Positions 45,143 through 54,814 of a DNA stretch of 64,000 bases are shown here, piece after piece; position 1 is the first letter of the stretch, and each line of letters starts with the position of its first letter. The DNA comes from Aliiroseovarius pelagivivens (lineage in GTDB: Bacteria; Pseudomonadota; Alphaproteobacteria; Rhodobacterales; Rhodobacteraceae). The translations under genes were made by a program, and so were the position numbers. The notes beneath the pieces are model-generated. The model was not told where the DNA came from and ran no database searches. It saw only the letters and a list, made by a program, of their open reading frames with translations. The stretch spans positions 1,364,001 through 1,428,000 of the forward strand of contig NZ_OMOI01000001.1 of the NCBI RefSeq assembly GCF_900302485.1. The letters are read 5' to 3'.

Positions 45143-47611
45143 ATGGGCAAATTCATACTGTGGATGATCCGCGGCATTGCCGCTTTGGTAGGATTGGCCG
45201 TCGCCGTTCTGGCGCTGGTCTATTATCTTGCCTCTCAGTCCCTGCCTGAATATGACGTCACCCGAGAAACGCCCGGCATCACCGCCCCGGTCGAGATTGT
45301 GCGCAACAACGCCAACATCCCGCATATTCTGGGCGAGAAGGACAGCGATGTGTTCTTTGGCCTAGGCTATGTCCACGCGCAGGACCGACTGTGGCAGATG
45401 ATGATGATGCGCCGCACCGTGCAAGGGCGTTTGTCCGAGATGTTCGGCGCACGCACGTTGAAAACCGACGAGCTTATGCGTCGTCTGGATCTGTACTCTC
45501 TGGCCCGTGGATCGCTGCAGTACCAGGATGATGACACCAGGGCCGCTCTGGAAGCCTATGCCTCGGGTGTGAATGCCTATCTAGCGCGTGTGAACTCCGA
45601 GGCTCTGGGGCGTGGTGCGCCAGAGTTCTTCCTGTTCTCGAATGAAATTTCGCCGTGGCAACCGGTCGACAGTCTGGCAATCCTGAAACTGATGGGTGTG
45701 CAGTTGGCGGGTCAGTTGGAAGACGAGGTGCTGCGAGCCCGTGTCTCACTTGCCCTGCCCGAGGAACGTGTGCGTGACGTCCTGCCCGACATGCCGGGGA
45801 CCGGAGTCGCGTCGTTGCCAGACTACGCAGCCCTTTTTGACGGTGCAGCTCCGCGTTTCGCGAACATGGACATACAAGAACGCCCGACCCTATGGCCCAG
45901 CCCGAAACGTGGCTTTGCAGGAGCCTCGAACGGATGGGCTGCGGCGCCAAATCGCTCGGCTGCAGGGGGAACCTTGCTGGCCAATGATCCGCATCTGGGG
46001 TTCTCGGCACCATCGATCTGGTATCTTGCGCGGCTTGAACTTAGCTCGGGTGGCGTGATCGGTGGCTCGATCCCGGGAATGCCCTTGATTATGGCCGGGC
46101 GCACAGACGGTTTTGGCTTTGGCATTACATCCTCGTATCTGGATGATCAGGATCTGCATCTTGAGAAACTGAACCCGGACAACGTGGACGAGGTACTTAC
46201 CCCCGACGGGTTTAAGCCGATCACCACGCGCGGAACGATCTTGCGCATCAAGGACGAAGCGCCGGTCACTTTGACGCTGCAATGGACGCCGAATGGCCCA
46301 ATCCTGCCGTCTGACATGTACGGGCTTGGGCTGATTACGCCCGTGGGTCATGCCATGTCTCTGTCTTGGACGCTTCTGACCGAGAAGGACCGCTCGATGA
46401 GCGCCGGGATCGGCCTGATGCGCGCCGCAACCGTGATGGAGGGGATCGCTGCCGCTGCAGACTATGTCTCGCCGAGCCTGACCTTGACGATGGCTGACAA
46501 TGACACGATCGCGATGAAAGTGATCGGCCAGATGCCTGGTCGAAACTCGCGGCACCAGACGCAGGGCCGCATTCCCAGCCCCGGTTGGGTCAAGGACAAC
46601 TTGTGGGGCGCACCGCTGAGTTACAGTGCCAACCCCGAGTTTGTGCAGCCATCTGGCGGAATCCTTGGCAACACCAACAACAAGATTATCGACCGCCCCT
46701 TCCCCGCGCATATGAGCTTTAACTGGGGTGACAGCCAACGCATCCAACGCTGGAAGCGTCTGATGCAAGCACGCGAGGTTCATACGCGCGACAGTTTCAT
46801 CGAAGCGCAGTTAGACAGCGTATCCGTCACCGCCCGCACACTTTTGCCCCTTGTAGGTGCTGATCTTTGGTTCACCGGCGAGGCCGCGCCAGTCGGCACA
46901 CCTGAACGTGATCGTCAGGACGCGCTTGGACTTCTGGCCAACTGGAATGGCGAGATGAACGAACACATGCCCGAGCCGCTGATCTATTCAACATGGATAC
47001 GCGCGCTTCAGAACCGGCTGATCCGGGACGAACTTGGGCCGCTGGCCAAGGCCTTCACCCATGTTGATCCGGTGTTTGTGGAACGTGTTTACCGCGATAT
47101 CGAAGGCGCATCCATCTGGTGTGACGTGATCCAGTCGGCCGCCACCGAGTCCTGCACAGATATCGCCCGCGTCGCGCTGGACGATGCCCTTTTGTGGCTG
47201 TCGGAAAATGCAGGCGGCAAACAGGAAAGCCTGCGCTGGGGGGATTACCATCAGGCCGTCCACAAGCATGCGGTGCTGGGTGACGTTCCCTTCCTGAAAT
47301 GGTTCGTGAACATCCGTCAATCGACATCGGGCGGGGACAACACGTTGTTGCGCGGGCTGACAGCCGGCACCGGCAAGAACCCGTTTCAAAACGTGCATGG
47401 TGCGGCCTATCGCGGCATCTATGACTTCTCGGATCCCGACAGTTCGTTGTTCGTGACGTCGACCGGGCAATCCGGGCACCCCTTGTCGCGACACTATGAC
47501 GACCTTGGCGAACTGTGGCGACGGGGTGAGTTCACACCAATGTCGCTAGATCCCGAGCTGGCGCGCGCCGCCGCAGTCGGTGTCACGCGACTGGTTCCAC
47601 GCCCGAAATAG
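45143..47611 (+). CDS. Penicillin acylase family Ntn-hydrolase
   Basis: An 822-residue secreted Ntn-hydrolase of the penicillin G acylase/AHL acylase family. The N-terminal hydrophobic segment (residues 4-30) is a signal peptide or anchor. The alpha chain has IPHILGEKDSDVFFGLGYVHAQDRLWQM. Self-cleavage would expose the catalytic serine at about residue 262 (FAGASNGWAAA), followed by the beta chain with LLANDPHLGFSAPSIWY and the HLNPDN-type region and NTNNKI (oxyanion residues). Natural substrates may be acylated amines, including acyl-homoserine lactones, but this is not shown. ATG at 45143 with AGG upstream is preferred to 45119. Confidence 0.9.
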   Translation: MGKFILWMIRGIAALVGLAVAVLALVYYLASQSLPEYDVTRETPGITAPVEIVRNNANIPHILGEKDSDVFFGLGYVHAQDRLWQMMMMRRTVQGRLSEMFGARTLKTDELMRRLDLYSLARGSLQYQDDDTRAALEAYASGVNAYLARVNSEALGRGAPEFFLFSNEISPWQPVDSLAILKLMGVQLAGQLEDEVLRARVSLALPEERVRDVLPDMPGTGVASLPDYAALFDGAAPRFANMDIQERPTLWPSPKRGFAGASNGWAAAPNRSAAGGTLLANDPHLGFSAPSIWYLARLELSSGGVIGGSIPGMPLIMAGRTDGFGFGITSSYLDDQDLHLEKLNPDNVDEVLTPDGFKPITTRGTILRIKDEAPVTLTLQWTPNGPILPSDMYGLGLITPVGHAMSLSWTLLTEKDRSMSAGIGLMRAATVMEGIAAAADYVSPSLTLTMADNDTIAMKVIGQMPGRNSRHQTQGRIPSPGWVKDNLWGAPLSYSANPEFVQPSGGILGNTNNKIIDRPFPAHMSFNWGDSQRIQRWKRLMQAREVHTRDSFIEAQLDSVSVTARTLLPLVGADLWFTGEAAPVGTPERDRQDALGLLANWNGEMNEHMPEPLIYSTWIRALQNRLIRDELGPLAKAFTHVDPVFVERVYRDIEGASIWCDVIQSAATESCTDIARVALDDALLWLSENAGGKQESLRWGDYHQAVHKHAVLGDVPFLKWFVNIRQSTSGGDNTLLRGLTAGTGKNPFQNVHGAAYRGIYDFSDPDSSLFVTSTGQSGHPLSRHYDDLGELWRRGEFTPMSLDPELARAAAVGVTRLVPRPK

Positions 47612-47724
47612 CCCTTGCCTCAATTCTAGGGGGTTAACTCCTGCGGGCTTTTCCCCTTAATTGAAATCCTGATCCTACGTTACATCACCCTAACTGATAA
47701 ATGCAGACAGATAGGGTATCCGAC

Positions 47725-48528
47725 ATGGAAAACGTCTCGCAAGGTATGGGCTGGCTACAATCCAACGCATTAAATGTGGTTTACGTTGTCGTGATCGCCA
47801 TCGCGGCCTATTGGCTTGCTAGTCTGGTGAAACGGCTTGTTATCGGGTTGGGCAAAAGCCACGAGGCACTGGACGAAACCCTGTTTCATTTTCTTGGTTC
47901 GATTGCCCGTTATGCAGTTCTGGCCTTTGCCGGTCTAATTGTTCTGGATCGGTTTGGCATCGAGACCACATCGCTGATCGCCATTCTGGGTGCGGCAGGT
48001 CTTGCCGTCGGTCTGGCCCTTCAGGGCACGCTGTCGAGCCTCGCCGCCGGGATCATGTTGATACTGTTCCGCCCCTTTAAAGTAGGCGATTTCGTGGATG
48101 CAGCGGGTACTTTTGGTAAAGTAGACTCGATCACGCTGTTTACTACGGACATGATCACATTCGACAACCAACACATCATCATCCCCAACTCCGAGATTTG
48201 GGGCTCCAAGATCACTAACCACTCGCATCACTCCATCCGCGGTGTCGATATGGTTGCTTCTGTGGCCTATGGCAGCGACATCAAAAAGGTGAAAGCCTCG
48301 ATCGCGAAAGTTCTGAAGGCTAATGAACACGTCCTGTCCGAGCCTGCCCCGTTTGTCGAAGTCGAGACGCTAAATGCGTCATCCGTTGATCTTTTGGTGC
48401 GCCCGTTCACCGAAGGTGCTCATTACTTTGACGTAAAATACAGCCTTCCCCAGGCCATTTACGAGCAGTTCCGGAAAGACGGGATTGAGATACCGTTCCA
48501 ACAGATCGTCGTCCACAGCGCCATCTAG
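47725..48528 (+). CDS. Small-conductance mechanosensitive channel (MscS family)
   Basis: A 267-residue channel with three transmembrane helices (about residues 15-35, 62-82 and 87-115). The third, pore-lining helix has the glycine/alanine pattern GAAGLAVGLALQGTLSSLAA, followed by RPFKVGDFVDAAGTFGKV and the cytoplasmic beta and alpha/beta vestibule domains. It releases osmolytes upon hypo-osmotic shock. ATG at 47725 has AGGG upstream and is preferred to the ATG at 47701, which has none. A terminator follows. Confidence 0.92.
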   Translation: MENVSQGMGWLQSNALNVVYVVVIAIAAYWLASLVKRLVIGLGKSHEALDETLFHFLGSIARYAVLAFAGLIVLDRFGIETTSLIAILGAAGLAVGLALQGTLSSLAAGIMLILFRPFKVGDFVDAAGTFGKVDSITLFTTDMITFDNQHIIIPNSEIWGSKITNHSHHSIRGVDMVASVAYGSDIKKVKASIAKVLKANEHVLSEPAPFVEVETLNASSVDLLVRPFTEGAHYFDVKYSLPQAIYEQFRKDGIEIPFQQIVVHSAI

Positions 48529-48569
48529 CGCGTCCCCACAACTGGACGATGTTTGGCCACTCACGGCCA

Positions 48570-48603
48570 GAAGGCCATCCCTCGGGATGGCCTTCAAACT
48601 TTT
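48570..48603 (+). terminator. Terminator after the MscS gene
   Basis: GAAGGCCATCC pairs perfectly with GGATGGCCTTC (11 bp, CTCG loop), followed by AAACTTTT. It lies between convergent mscS-type and hflX genes and may also slow hflX readthrough. Confidence 0.65.
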
Positions 48604-48611
48604 GTACGGTG

Positions 48612-49922
48612 TTAAAGTGCGGCGTATTCCGATGCCTGACGATCGGTCCAGGTCACTGTGATTTTCCAGCCGGTTTCGCCCGGCTCCTCAGCTTCCACGA
48701 TACCTTTTTCAAACAACCAAGCACGCTTGCGCCCGTCCGAGAACGCAAGATCCAGTGTGACTGTCTTTCGCGGCGCGTCCAGAGCACGGTCGATGGCCTC
48801 GACCAGATCGTCAAACCCTTCGCCGGTTATGGCGGATAGGGTCAGGATCTCATCATTGCGCGAAGCTTCACGACGACGGGCGTCGGCCTCTTCCTCATCC
48901 AGAAGATCCAGCTTGTTCCAAATCTCAAGCTGCGGAGTTTCTTCATCTACACCAAGCTCGGCCATGATGGCGGCGACGTCCTGCGCCTGTTCATCCGTGC
49001 CCTCGTGGCTGATGTCACGCACATGTAAAATGAGATCTGCGGACAGAACCTCTTCCAGTGTGGCGCGGAAAGCAGCAACCAGCTGCGTCGGCAAGTCCGA
49101 GATGAATCCCACCGTGTCTGACAGGATCACCTTGCGGCCACCACCCTGCCCCGGTGTCTTGCCCAAGGCCGGCAACTCGATCTGACGCATGGTTGGATCA
49201 AGCGTGGCAAACAACATATCTTTTGCCAGCACCTTCGCCCCGGTCATCCGATTGAACAGAGTGGATTTACCGGCGTTGGTATATCCCACTAGTGCAACAA
49301 TTGGGAAAGGAACCTTCGCACGGGCTGCGCGGTGCAGTTCACGGGTTTTCACGACCTTTTCCAGCTGCTTTCGCAGACGGTTCATGTGGTCATCAATGGC
49401 GCGGCGGTCGGCCTCGATCTGGGTTTCACCGGGACCGCCAACAAAGCCAAGTCCGCCACGCTGACGTTCTAGGTGGGTCCAAGCCCGTACCAGCCGGGTG
49501 CGCTGATAAGACAGTGCGGCCATCTCGACCTGCAACACCCCTTCACGAGTACGTGCGCGATCCGAGAAGATCTCGAGGATCAGGCCCGTCCGGTCCAGGA
49601 TCTTGACGTTCCATTCTTTTTCCAGATTGCGCTGCTGAACCGGGCTGACCAGCCCATCAACCAGCACCAGATCGACCTCGGCCACTTTCAGGCGCTGGCT
49701 GAGATCATCAAGTTTGCCTTTTGAAAAAAGCTTGCCGGGATGCGGATCGCGCAGGCGAACAATCTCGGCTCCCAGCACCTCAAGGTGCGGAAGCGCAGCA
49801 GCCAATGACACAGCTTCTGCCAGCGCAGGACCAGCGGTCCGGCGGTTGGGGTCTGAGGTTAGTTCTGGGTGAAGGACCCAAGCGCGGGTGGCCTTCTCCT
49901 CTTGTTCAATGAGGTCTGTCAG
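48612..49922 (-). CDS. hflX: GTPase HflX
   Basis: A 436-residue ribosome-associated GTPase that splits stalled or hibernating 70S ribosomes. The HflX N-terminal domain covers about residues 10-200, including the glycine-rich [18 protein letters not shown] linker; the G domain has G1 [15 protein letters not shown]3 [10 protein letters not shown] and G4 NKLDLL. The family-like sequence [10 protein letters not shown] lies upstream of the first GTG (49811), so the true start is upstream. The only in-frame codon placed well is CTG at 49922, whose CTGA overlaps the hfq stop. The start is therefore unusual; the rest is certain. Confidence 0.9.
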   Translation of the reverse strand: MTDLIEQEEKATRAWVLHPELTSDPNRRTAGPALAEAVSLAAALPHLEVLGAEIVRLRDPHPGKLFSKGKLDDLSQRLKVAEVDLVLVDGLVSPVQQRNLEKEWNVKILDRTGLILEIFSDRARTREGVLQVEMAALSYQRTRLVRAWTHLERQRGGLGFVGGPGETQIEADRRAIDDHMNRLRKQLEKVVKTRELHRAARAKVPFPIVALVGYTNAGKSTLFNRMTGAKVLAKDMLFATLDPTMRQIELPALGKTPGQGGGRKVILSDTVGFISDLPTQLVAAFRATLEEVLSADLILHVRDISHEGTDEQAQDVAAIMAELGVDEETPQLEIWNKLDLLDEEEADARRREASRNDEILTLSAITGEGFDDLVEAIDRALDAPRKTVTLDLAFSDGRKRAWLFEKGIVEAEEPGETGWKITVTWTDRQASEYAAL

Positions 49923-50155
49923 CTGTCTTCGCCGTCATAAAGATTGATCGGTTGGCCTGGCATAATGGTCGAAATCGCGTGCTTATAGACCAGCTGCGAC
50001 TGGCCATCGCGACGCAGAAGGACGCAGAAGTTGTCAAACCAGGAAATTACACCCTGAAGCTTAACGCCGTTGATCAGAAAGATCGTCACAGGAACTTTCG
50101 ATTTGCGCACATGATTCAAGAATGCGTCTTGCAAGTTTTGCTTATCGGCAGCCAT
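49919..50155 (-). CDS. hfq: RNA chaperone Hfq
   Basis: A 78-residue Sm-like hexameric protein that pairs small RNAs with mRNAs. Sm1 ([20 protein letters not shown]) and Sm2 (the segment [10 protein letters not shown], here in place of the common YKHAIS form) are intact. In some relatives Hfq also affects nif and quorum-sensing genes. The stop overlaps the likely hflX start by four bases, as in other hfq-hflX pairs. A CTGCCG/CGGCAG hairpin lies in the leader at about 50181-50197. The gene follows trkH after 167 bases. Confidence 0.96.
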   Translation of the reverse strand: MAADKQNLQDAFLNHVRKSKVPVTIFLINGVKLQGVISWFDNFCVLLRRDGQSQLVYKHAISTIMPGQPINLYDGEDS

Positions 50156-50322
50156 TTTTTATTGCCTTTTTTGTTTCGTGCTGCCGGAAAACGGCAGGAA
50201 TTTCACCTGATTGTCACTATGGCTTGCTCTTTTAGGGGATTCCACCCCCAATTTACGCGGCTTCAACCGGGGTATGGCATGTAAACAACAGGATACAGGA
50301 AACAGGCCTGTGACCACGTTCT

Positions 50323-51861
50323 TCAGCGCCGCCAGATGTCCGGGCTGAGCAGTGCAATAATCGCCAGAGTTTCCAACCGTCCAAGGATCATTGCACCCGT
50401 TAAAACCATCTTTGCCGGTGCGCTTAGGTCTACGATTGACAGCGGATTGACTGTGGCGGCTTCGACCACGGGGCCGGTGGTGGTCAGCGTGGCGATGGTC
50501 AGGATCATCGCGCTTTCGAAATCCTGCCCCGTCAAGGCAAATAGCGCCATGATCACGGCAACAGACAGAGCCATCAACATGAAGAACACCCACGCCATAT
50601 AGGCCCCTCGTCCGCGCAGGTGGCGTGCCTCGGTTCCTGACCCGCCAACCGAACTTGGATGGACCAATTTCTCCATTTCGCGCAATCCATGCAGGTAGAG
50701 CGCATAGACCCTCATCAGCTTGGCCCCGCCTGCGGTCGTGGCGACCCCGCCCCCGATCAGCGCCAAGCCCATCAACAGAAGACCGGGTGTCTCAAGGCCC
50801 GACCAGTTACGGCTGGCTTCCCACGCTTGGCTTTCGAAACCTGCCGTGGTCAAGAATGACACAACGGTAAAGAGCGACCCCCAAAGCGAGGTCAGCCCAG
50901 CGATCAGGTTCAACTCCTCGTCGACCTCATAGGCCCCAATCCAATGGCGTAAGAACAGAAAGCCGGTGAGGGAAACAACAATCACAAAGGCCAGTCGAAT
51001 TTCCGGATCGCGCCAGAGCGAAGGGATCTCGCTGGCTTGCATGTCACTGGCAAAAGTTTGGCGAGAAATGGCGAAGGCCAAGAACACCGCGATCATGACC
51101 TCTCCACCGAAACCTGACACCCCGCCAGACAGACCACCGACCGGTGATATCCCACTGGTGGCAAGCGCGGACATCGCGTGACACAGCCCAACAAAAGGGC
51201 TTTCCCCGACGACGACCAGTCCGACCCACAAAGCTCCGGTCAAACCCGCATAAATGGGCAACAGGCGAACCCCATAAGTTCTGATCCGATCCGAAAAGTC
51301 GGCGACGCGGGTGATCTGGCTGTGCCCAGCCCCAAGTCGCGTATCCAATGCCGAGCCACGCGCACCAAATCGCGTGCGCACTTCAAATCCGCCAAGGGCC
51401 ATCGGGGCGAGAATGGCAATCGCACCCACCCAAATGAAAAATCCCCCCATCCAGCCGACCAAAGCACGCCACAGATGAAGCGACTTCGGCAGCCGGTCAG
51501 GATCAGGAAACAGCGTCAACCCCGTGGTTGTCAGGGCCGAGACCATCTCGACGTAAGCGTTCAGAAAAGTTGTGGTGCGCAGCGCCTGATGAAACGGAAC
51601 TGCCAACATTATCGGCAGAAGAACAAATAGCCCCAGAAGCGCCATAAGATGGCGACGATGTCGGGTTGATCTTGGTCGACCAGCCATAGCAATGGCCAGA
51701 AAGAAGGTCAGAAACCCAAACAGAAGCGCCCCGTACAGGAACACGCGGCCTTGATAGTACTCGGCAACCGTCCAAGCAAAGCCTGCGGGCAACAGCATCG
51801 CCAGCACGCTGATCCCCATCAGGATCACAAGAAGCGGCAGTTTGGTGATCTGGGTCAGCAT
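50323..51861 (-). CDS. trkH: Trk-type potassium uptake protein TrkH
   Basis: A 512-residue K+ channel subunit with about ten transmembrane helices in four M1-P-M2 repeats. The selectivity-filter segments are seen as SALTTTGLTLF, SALATSGISPVGG, TTAGFESQAW and ATLTTTGPVVEAA, each with the TTG or TSG pattern. TrkH works with the NAD-binding regulator TrkA, encoded just upstream, nine bases away. Length is normal. Confidence 0.93.
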   Translation of the reverse strand: MLTQITKLPLLVILMGISVLAMLLPAGFAWTVAEYYQGRVFLYGALLFGFLTFFLAIAMAGRPRSTRHRRHLMALLGLFVLLPIMLAVPFHQALRTTTFLNAYVEMVSALTTTGLTLFPDPDRLPKSLHLWRALVGWMGGFFIWVGAIAILAPMALGGFEVRTRFGARGSALDTRLGAGHSQITRVADFSDRIRTYGVRLLPIYAGLTGALWVGLVVVGESPFVGLCHAMSALATSGISPVGGLSGGVSGFGGEVMIAVFLAFAISRQTFASDMQASEIPSLWRDPEIRLAFVIVVSLTGFLFLRHWIGAYEVDEELNLIAGLTSLWGSLFTVVSFLTTAGFESQAWEASRNWSGLETPGLLLMGLALIGGGVATTAGGAKLMRVYALYLHGLREMEKLVHPSSVGGSGTEARHLRGRGAYMAWVFFMLMALSVAVIMALFALTGQDFESAMILTIATLTTTGPVVEAATVNPLSIVDLSAPAKMVLTGAMILGRLETLAIIALLSPDIWRR

Positions 51862-51870
51862 GATTCCGCC

Positions 51871-53247
51871 CTAGAAGAAGTCGATCGAGACCTGCAACAG
51901 ACGCTCAACCTCGGGCACGTCAGCGGCCATGCAGAACAATGTCACCACATCGCCTTCGTCGATGCGTACCTTGCCAGCGGGTTTGACCACCGTCTCGCCT
52001 TTCATCAAGGCCCCAACCAGAACGCCCTCGGGGAAGTCCACATCCCGGATAGCCTTGCCTGCGATAGGAGAGGTCGAAAGAACCTGCGCTTCGATCACCT
52101 CGGCTTCGGCGTCGCCCAGCGAATAGACCTCGCGCACTTTACCATGCCGGATATGCCGCAGGATCGAACTGACCGTCTGCGTGCGCGGGTTGATATAGGC
52201 GTCGATGTTCAGGGGTTCCATCAGACCCACAAGCGACGGGTCATTGACCAGCGCAATGGACATGGCGCAGCCTTCCGCCTTCGCCCGTACCGAAGACAAA
52301 AGGTTCACCTTGTCATCATCCGTAACAGCCAGAATGGCGTCGGCGCGCGGTACGCCTGCCTCTTTCATCAGTTCGCGGTTCATCCCATCACCATGCAACA
52401 CAACTGTGCGTTCCAGAGTATCGGCCGCGCGCTCAGCCACATCGCGGTTCAGTTCGATCACTTTGGCGCGGATGCGATCCGTCCGGGTTTCAAGCTCGCG
52501 CGCAACAGCCAAGCCAACATTGCCGCCCCCAAGGATCACCACACGTTCCTGCCGTTTAGTAGACTTGCCGAACACTTCCAGCGTGCGGTTTACGTCTTCG
52601 CTTCGGGTGAACACATAGATCTGGTCGCCTGCGAACAACTGATCCCCAGGCTCGGGTGCAAACAGTCCCTTGTCACGGCGAACGCCGACTACAATGGCGC
52701 TGAGGGTAGAAAAAAGGTCCGTCAACTGACGCAAAGGGGTGTTCAGAACCGGACATTCATCGCCAAGCTGTATCCCAAGAAGCTGCACCTTGCCGCCCAT
52801 GAAGCTTTCAATATCGAAGGCAGACGGGGCTTGAATGCGTTTCAAAACCGCCTCGGCGACCTCGCGTTCGGGGCTAATCACCACGTCGATTGGCAAGTGA
52901 TCCCGCCGATACAGGTCGGCATAGATCGCATCCAAATAACTTTGCGACCGCAAACGAGCGATTTTGCGTGGGATCGAGAACACCGAATGCGCCACCTGAC
53001 AGGTGACCATATTCACCTCGTCCGAATAGGTGGCGGCGATGATCATATCGGCATCCCGCGCATTGGCACGGTCCAGCACGTCCGGATGCGAGGCGTGGCC
53101 CGCAATCCCCTGAACATCCAACGTATCGGTCGCCCGCGCGACAAGCTCGGGGTTGTTGTCCACCACGGTCACATCGTTCTTTTCGCTAGAAAGGTGGCGG
53201 GCGATCTGCCACCCCACCTGCCCTGCACCGCAAATGATAACCTTCAT
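51871..53247 (-). CDS. trkA: Trk system potassium regulatory protein TrkA
   Basis: A 458-residue cytoplasmic gating protein with two RCK units in tandem. The first Rossmann motif is IICGAGQVGWQIARHLS (residues 4-20), the second VVILGGGNVGLAVAREL (about residues 232-248); each is followed by a TrkA-C domain (residues 140-225 and 370-455). It binds NAD(H) and controls TrkH. The gene precedes trkH on the same strand and follows ntrX after 142 bases that probably carry a promoter. Confidence 0.95.
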   Translation of the reverse strand: MKVIICGAGQVGWQIARHLSSEKNDVTVVDNNPELVARATDTLDVQGIAGHASHPDVLDRANARDADMIIAATYSDEVNMVTCQVAHSVFSIPRKIARLRSQSYLDAIYADLYRRDHLPIDVVISPEREVAEAVLKRIQAPSAFDIESFMGGKVQLLGIQLGDECPVLNTPLRQLTDLFSTLSAIVVGVRRDKGLFAPEPGDQLFAGDQIYVFTRSEDVNRTLEVFGKSTKRQERVVILGGGNVGLAVARELETRTDRIRAKVIELNRDVAERAADTLERTVVLHGDGMNRELMKEAGVPRADAILAVTDDDKVNLLSSVRAKAEGCAMSIALVNDPSLVGLMEPLNIDAYINPRTQTVSSILRHIRHGKVREVYSLGDAEAEVIEAQVLSTSPIAGKAIRDVDFPEGVLVGALMKGETVVKPAGKVRIDEGDVVTLFCMAADVPEVERLLQVSIDFF

Positions 53248-53389
53248 CCGGCTCTCCTTAGAACGCGGTCCTGTAACCAGTCAGGCGCCGCTTCGACCGC
53301 ATGTGACATGCGCAATCCTGTCGAAGGGATGGCAGATGGGCACGGAAGGGTCAATGGCTTGCCCTGTGACCGCGCACTCCTACAATCCA

Positions 53390-54814
53390 TCACGCCTCGG
53401 CGGATTCTTCCTCTTCGCCCGCAACATAGGCCATACGTGCACCAGCCTTGGAGCCGGTTACGACGCCCAATGACTTCAGCTTGCGGTGCAGCGCCGAGCG
53501 CTCCATCCCGACGAAATTCGCTGTGCGCGAGATATTGCCCCCAAAACGGTTGATCTGGGTCAGCAGGTATTCACGCTCGAACGCTTCTCGTGCTTCGCGC
53601 AGGGGCATCATTGCCAGAGCCCCGGACACAACAACAGCCTGATCAGCCCCCTCTTCGACGGCAGCCTCTTGGCCCGGAAGTTCTGCTGCTGCAATCGGAT
53701 CCGTACCATCCCCTAAGATCAACACCCGTTCGACCACGTTCTTCAACTGCCGCACGTTGCCAGGCCATTGCATCGTTTGCAGCATCGCTTGTGCATCCTC
53801 GGCCAGCTCGCGCAGCGGCAAGCCCTGTTCGGCATTGAACATCGATATGAAATGCGCAGCCAGTTCAGGAATATCTTCGCGCCGTTCGTCCAAGGGCGGC
53901 ACTGCAATCGGCACCACGTTCAGACGGTGAAACAGCTCTTCTCGGAAGTTTCCGGCGGCAATCTCGGCCTGCAGGTCACGGCTGGTGGACGAAACCACCC
54001 GCAAATCGACCGACACCTTGTCTGCGCCGCCAACCCTTTTGAACCGCTGATCGACCAGCACGCGCAAAATCTTCGACTGCGTTCCGATAGGCATGTCGGC
54101 AACTTCATCAAAATAGACGACGCCGCCATTGGCCTCTTCCAGCAGTCCCGGCTCAATTCCGCGCTCGTCGCTTTCACGGCCAAACAACACCTCTTCCATG
54201 CGGTCGGCCTCGATCGAGGCGGAATTAACCACGACCAAGGGCGAGGACGCGCGATCGGAATTGGCGTGGATAAAACGTGCAGCCAACTCTTTGCCAACTC
54301 CGGCAGGTCCGGTCAGCATCACGCGACCGTTGGATTTGGTGACCTTATCAAGGTTAGATTTCAAGTTCTTGAAGGACGAACTTTGTCCAACCATTTCAGA
54401 CGGCAGGCTATCTCGGCGTTTCAGTTCGGTGTTTTCACGACGCAGACGACTGGTCTCCATCGCGCGTGTGATCACAACCATCAATTGGTCAATGTTGAAG
54501 GGCTTTTCGATGAAGTCGTAAGCCCCCTGCTTGATCGCCGCGACCGCAATTTCAATATTGCCATGCCCCGAGATGATCACCACCGGCACTTCGGGATGAT
54601 CGCGCTTGACCATCTTCAAGATGTCGATCCCGTCCATGGCACTGTCTTTTAGCCAAATGTCCAAGATCATCAGCGCAGGCGGATCGGCCTTGACCTGCGC
54701 AACAGCCTCGTCCGAGGTGCCCGCCAGTCGGGTCGTGAAGCCTTCATCCTCAAGGATATCTGAAATCAGTTCGCGGATGTCCCGTTCGTCATCAACAATC
54801 AGAATATCGCTCAT
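53390..54814 (-). CDS. ntrX: Response regulator NtrX
   Basis: A 474-residue NtrC-family regulator: receiver (residues 1-120, phosphorylated Asp52 in MILDIWL, Lys104), AAA+ domain (140-380) and Fis-type helix-turn-helix (420-460, GGNISRTANFVGMERSALHRKL). Walker A is GPAGVGKE at 169-176, Walker B VVYFDEVADM at 232-241. The sigma-54 contact sequence GAFTGA is absent: the place (211-228) reads FGRESDERGIEPGLLEEA. It partners with NtrY and in alphaproteobacteria responds to nitrogen, redox and envelope signals. Starts with an ATGA overlap with ntrY. Confidence 0.94.
   Translation of the reverse strand: MSDILIVDDERDIRELISDILEDEGFTTRLAGTSDEAVAQVKADPPALMILDIWLKDSAMDGIDILKMVKRDHPEVPVVIISGHGNIEIAVAAIKQGAYDFIEKPFNIDQLMVVITRAMETSRLRRENTELKRRDSLPSEMVGQSSSFKNLKSNLDKVTKSNGRVMLTGPAGVGKELAARFIHANSDRASSPLVVVNSASIEADRMEEVLFGRESDERGIEPGLLEEANGGVVYFDEVADMPIGTQSKILRVLVDQRFKRVGGADKVSVDLRVVSSTSRDLQAEIAAGNFREELFHRLNVVPIAVPPLDERREDIPELAAHFISMFNAEQGLPLRELAEDAQAMLQTMQWPGNVRQLKNVVERVLILGDGTDPIAAAELPGQEAAVEEGADQAVVVSGALAMMPLREAREAFEREYLLTQINRFGGNISRTANFVGMERSALHRKLKSLGVVTGSKAGARMAYVAGEEEESAEA

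Noticed and set aside
51751..53553. A 600-codon plus-strand open frame across trkA
   Set aside because: It is antisense to trkA, with no domain, no ribosome binding site and an amino acid make-up typical of a reverse-strand artefact.
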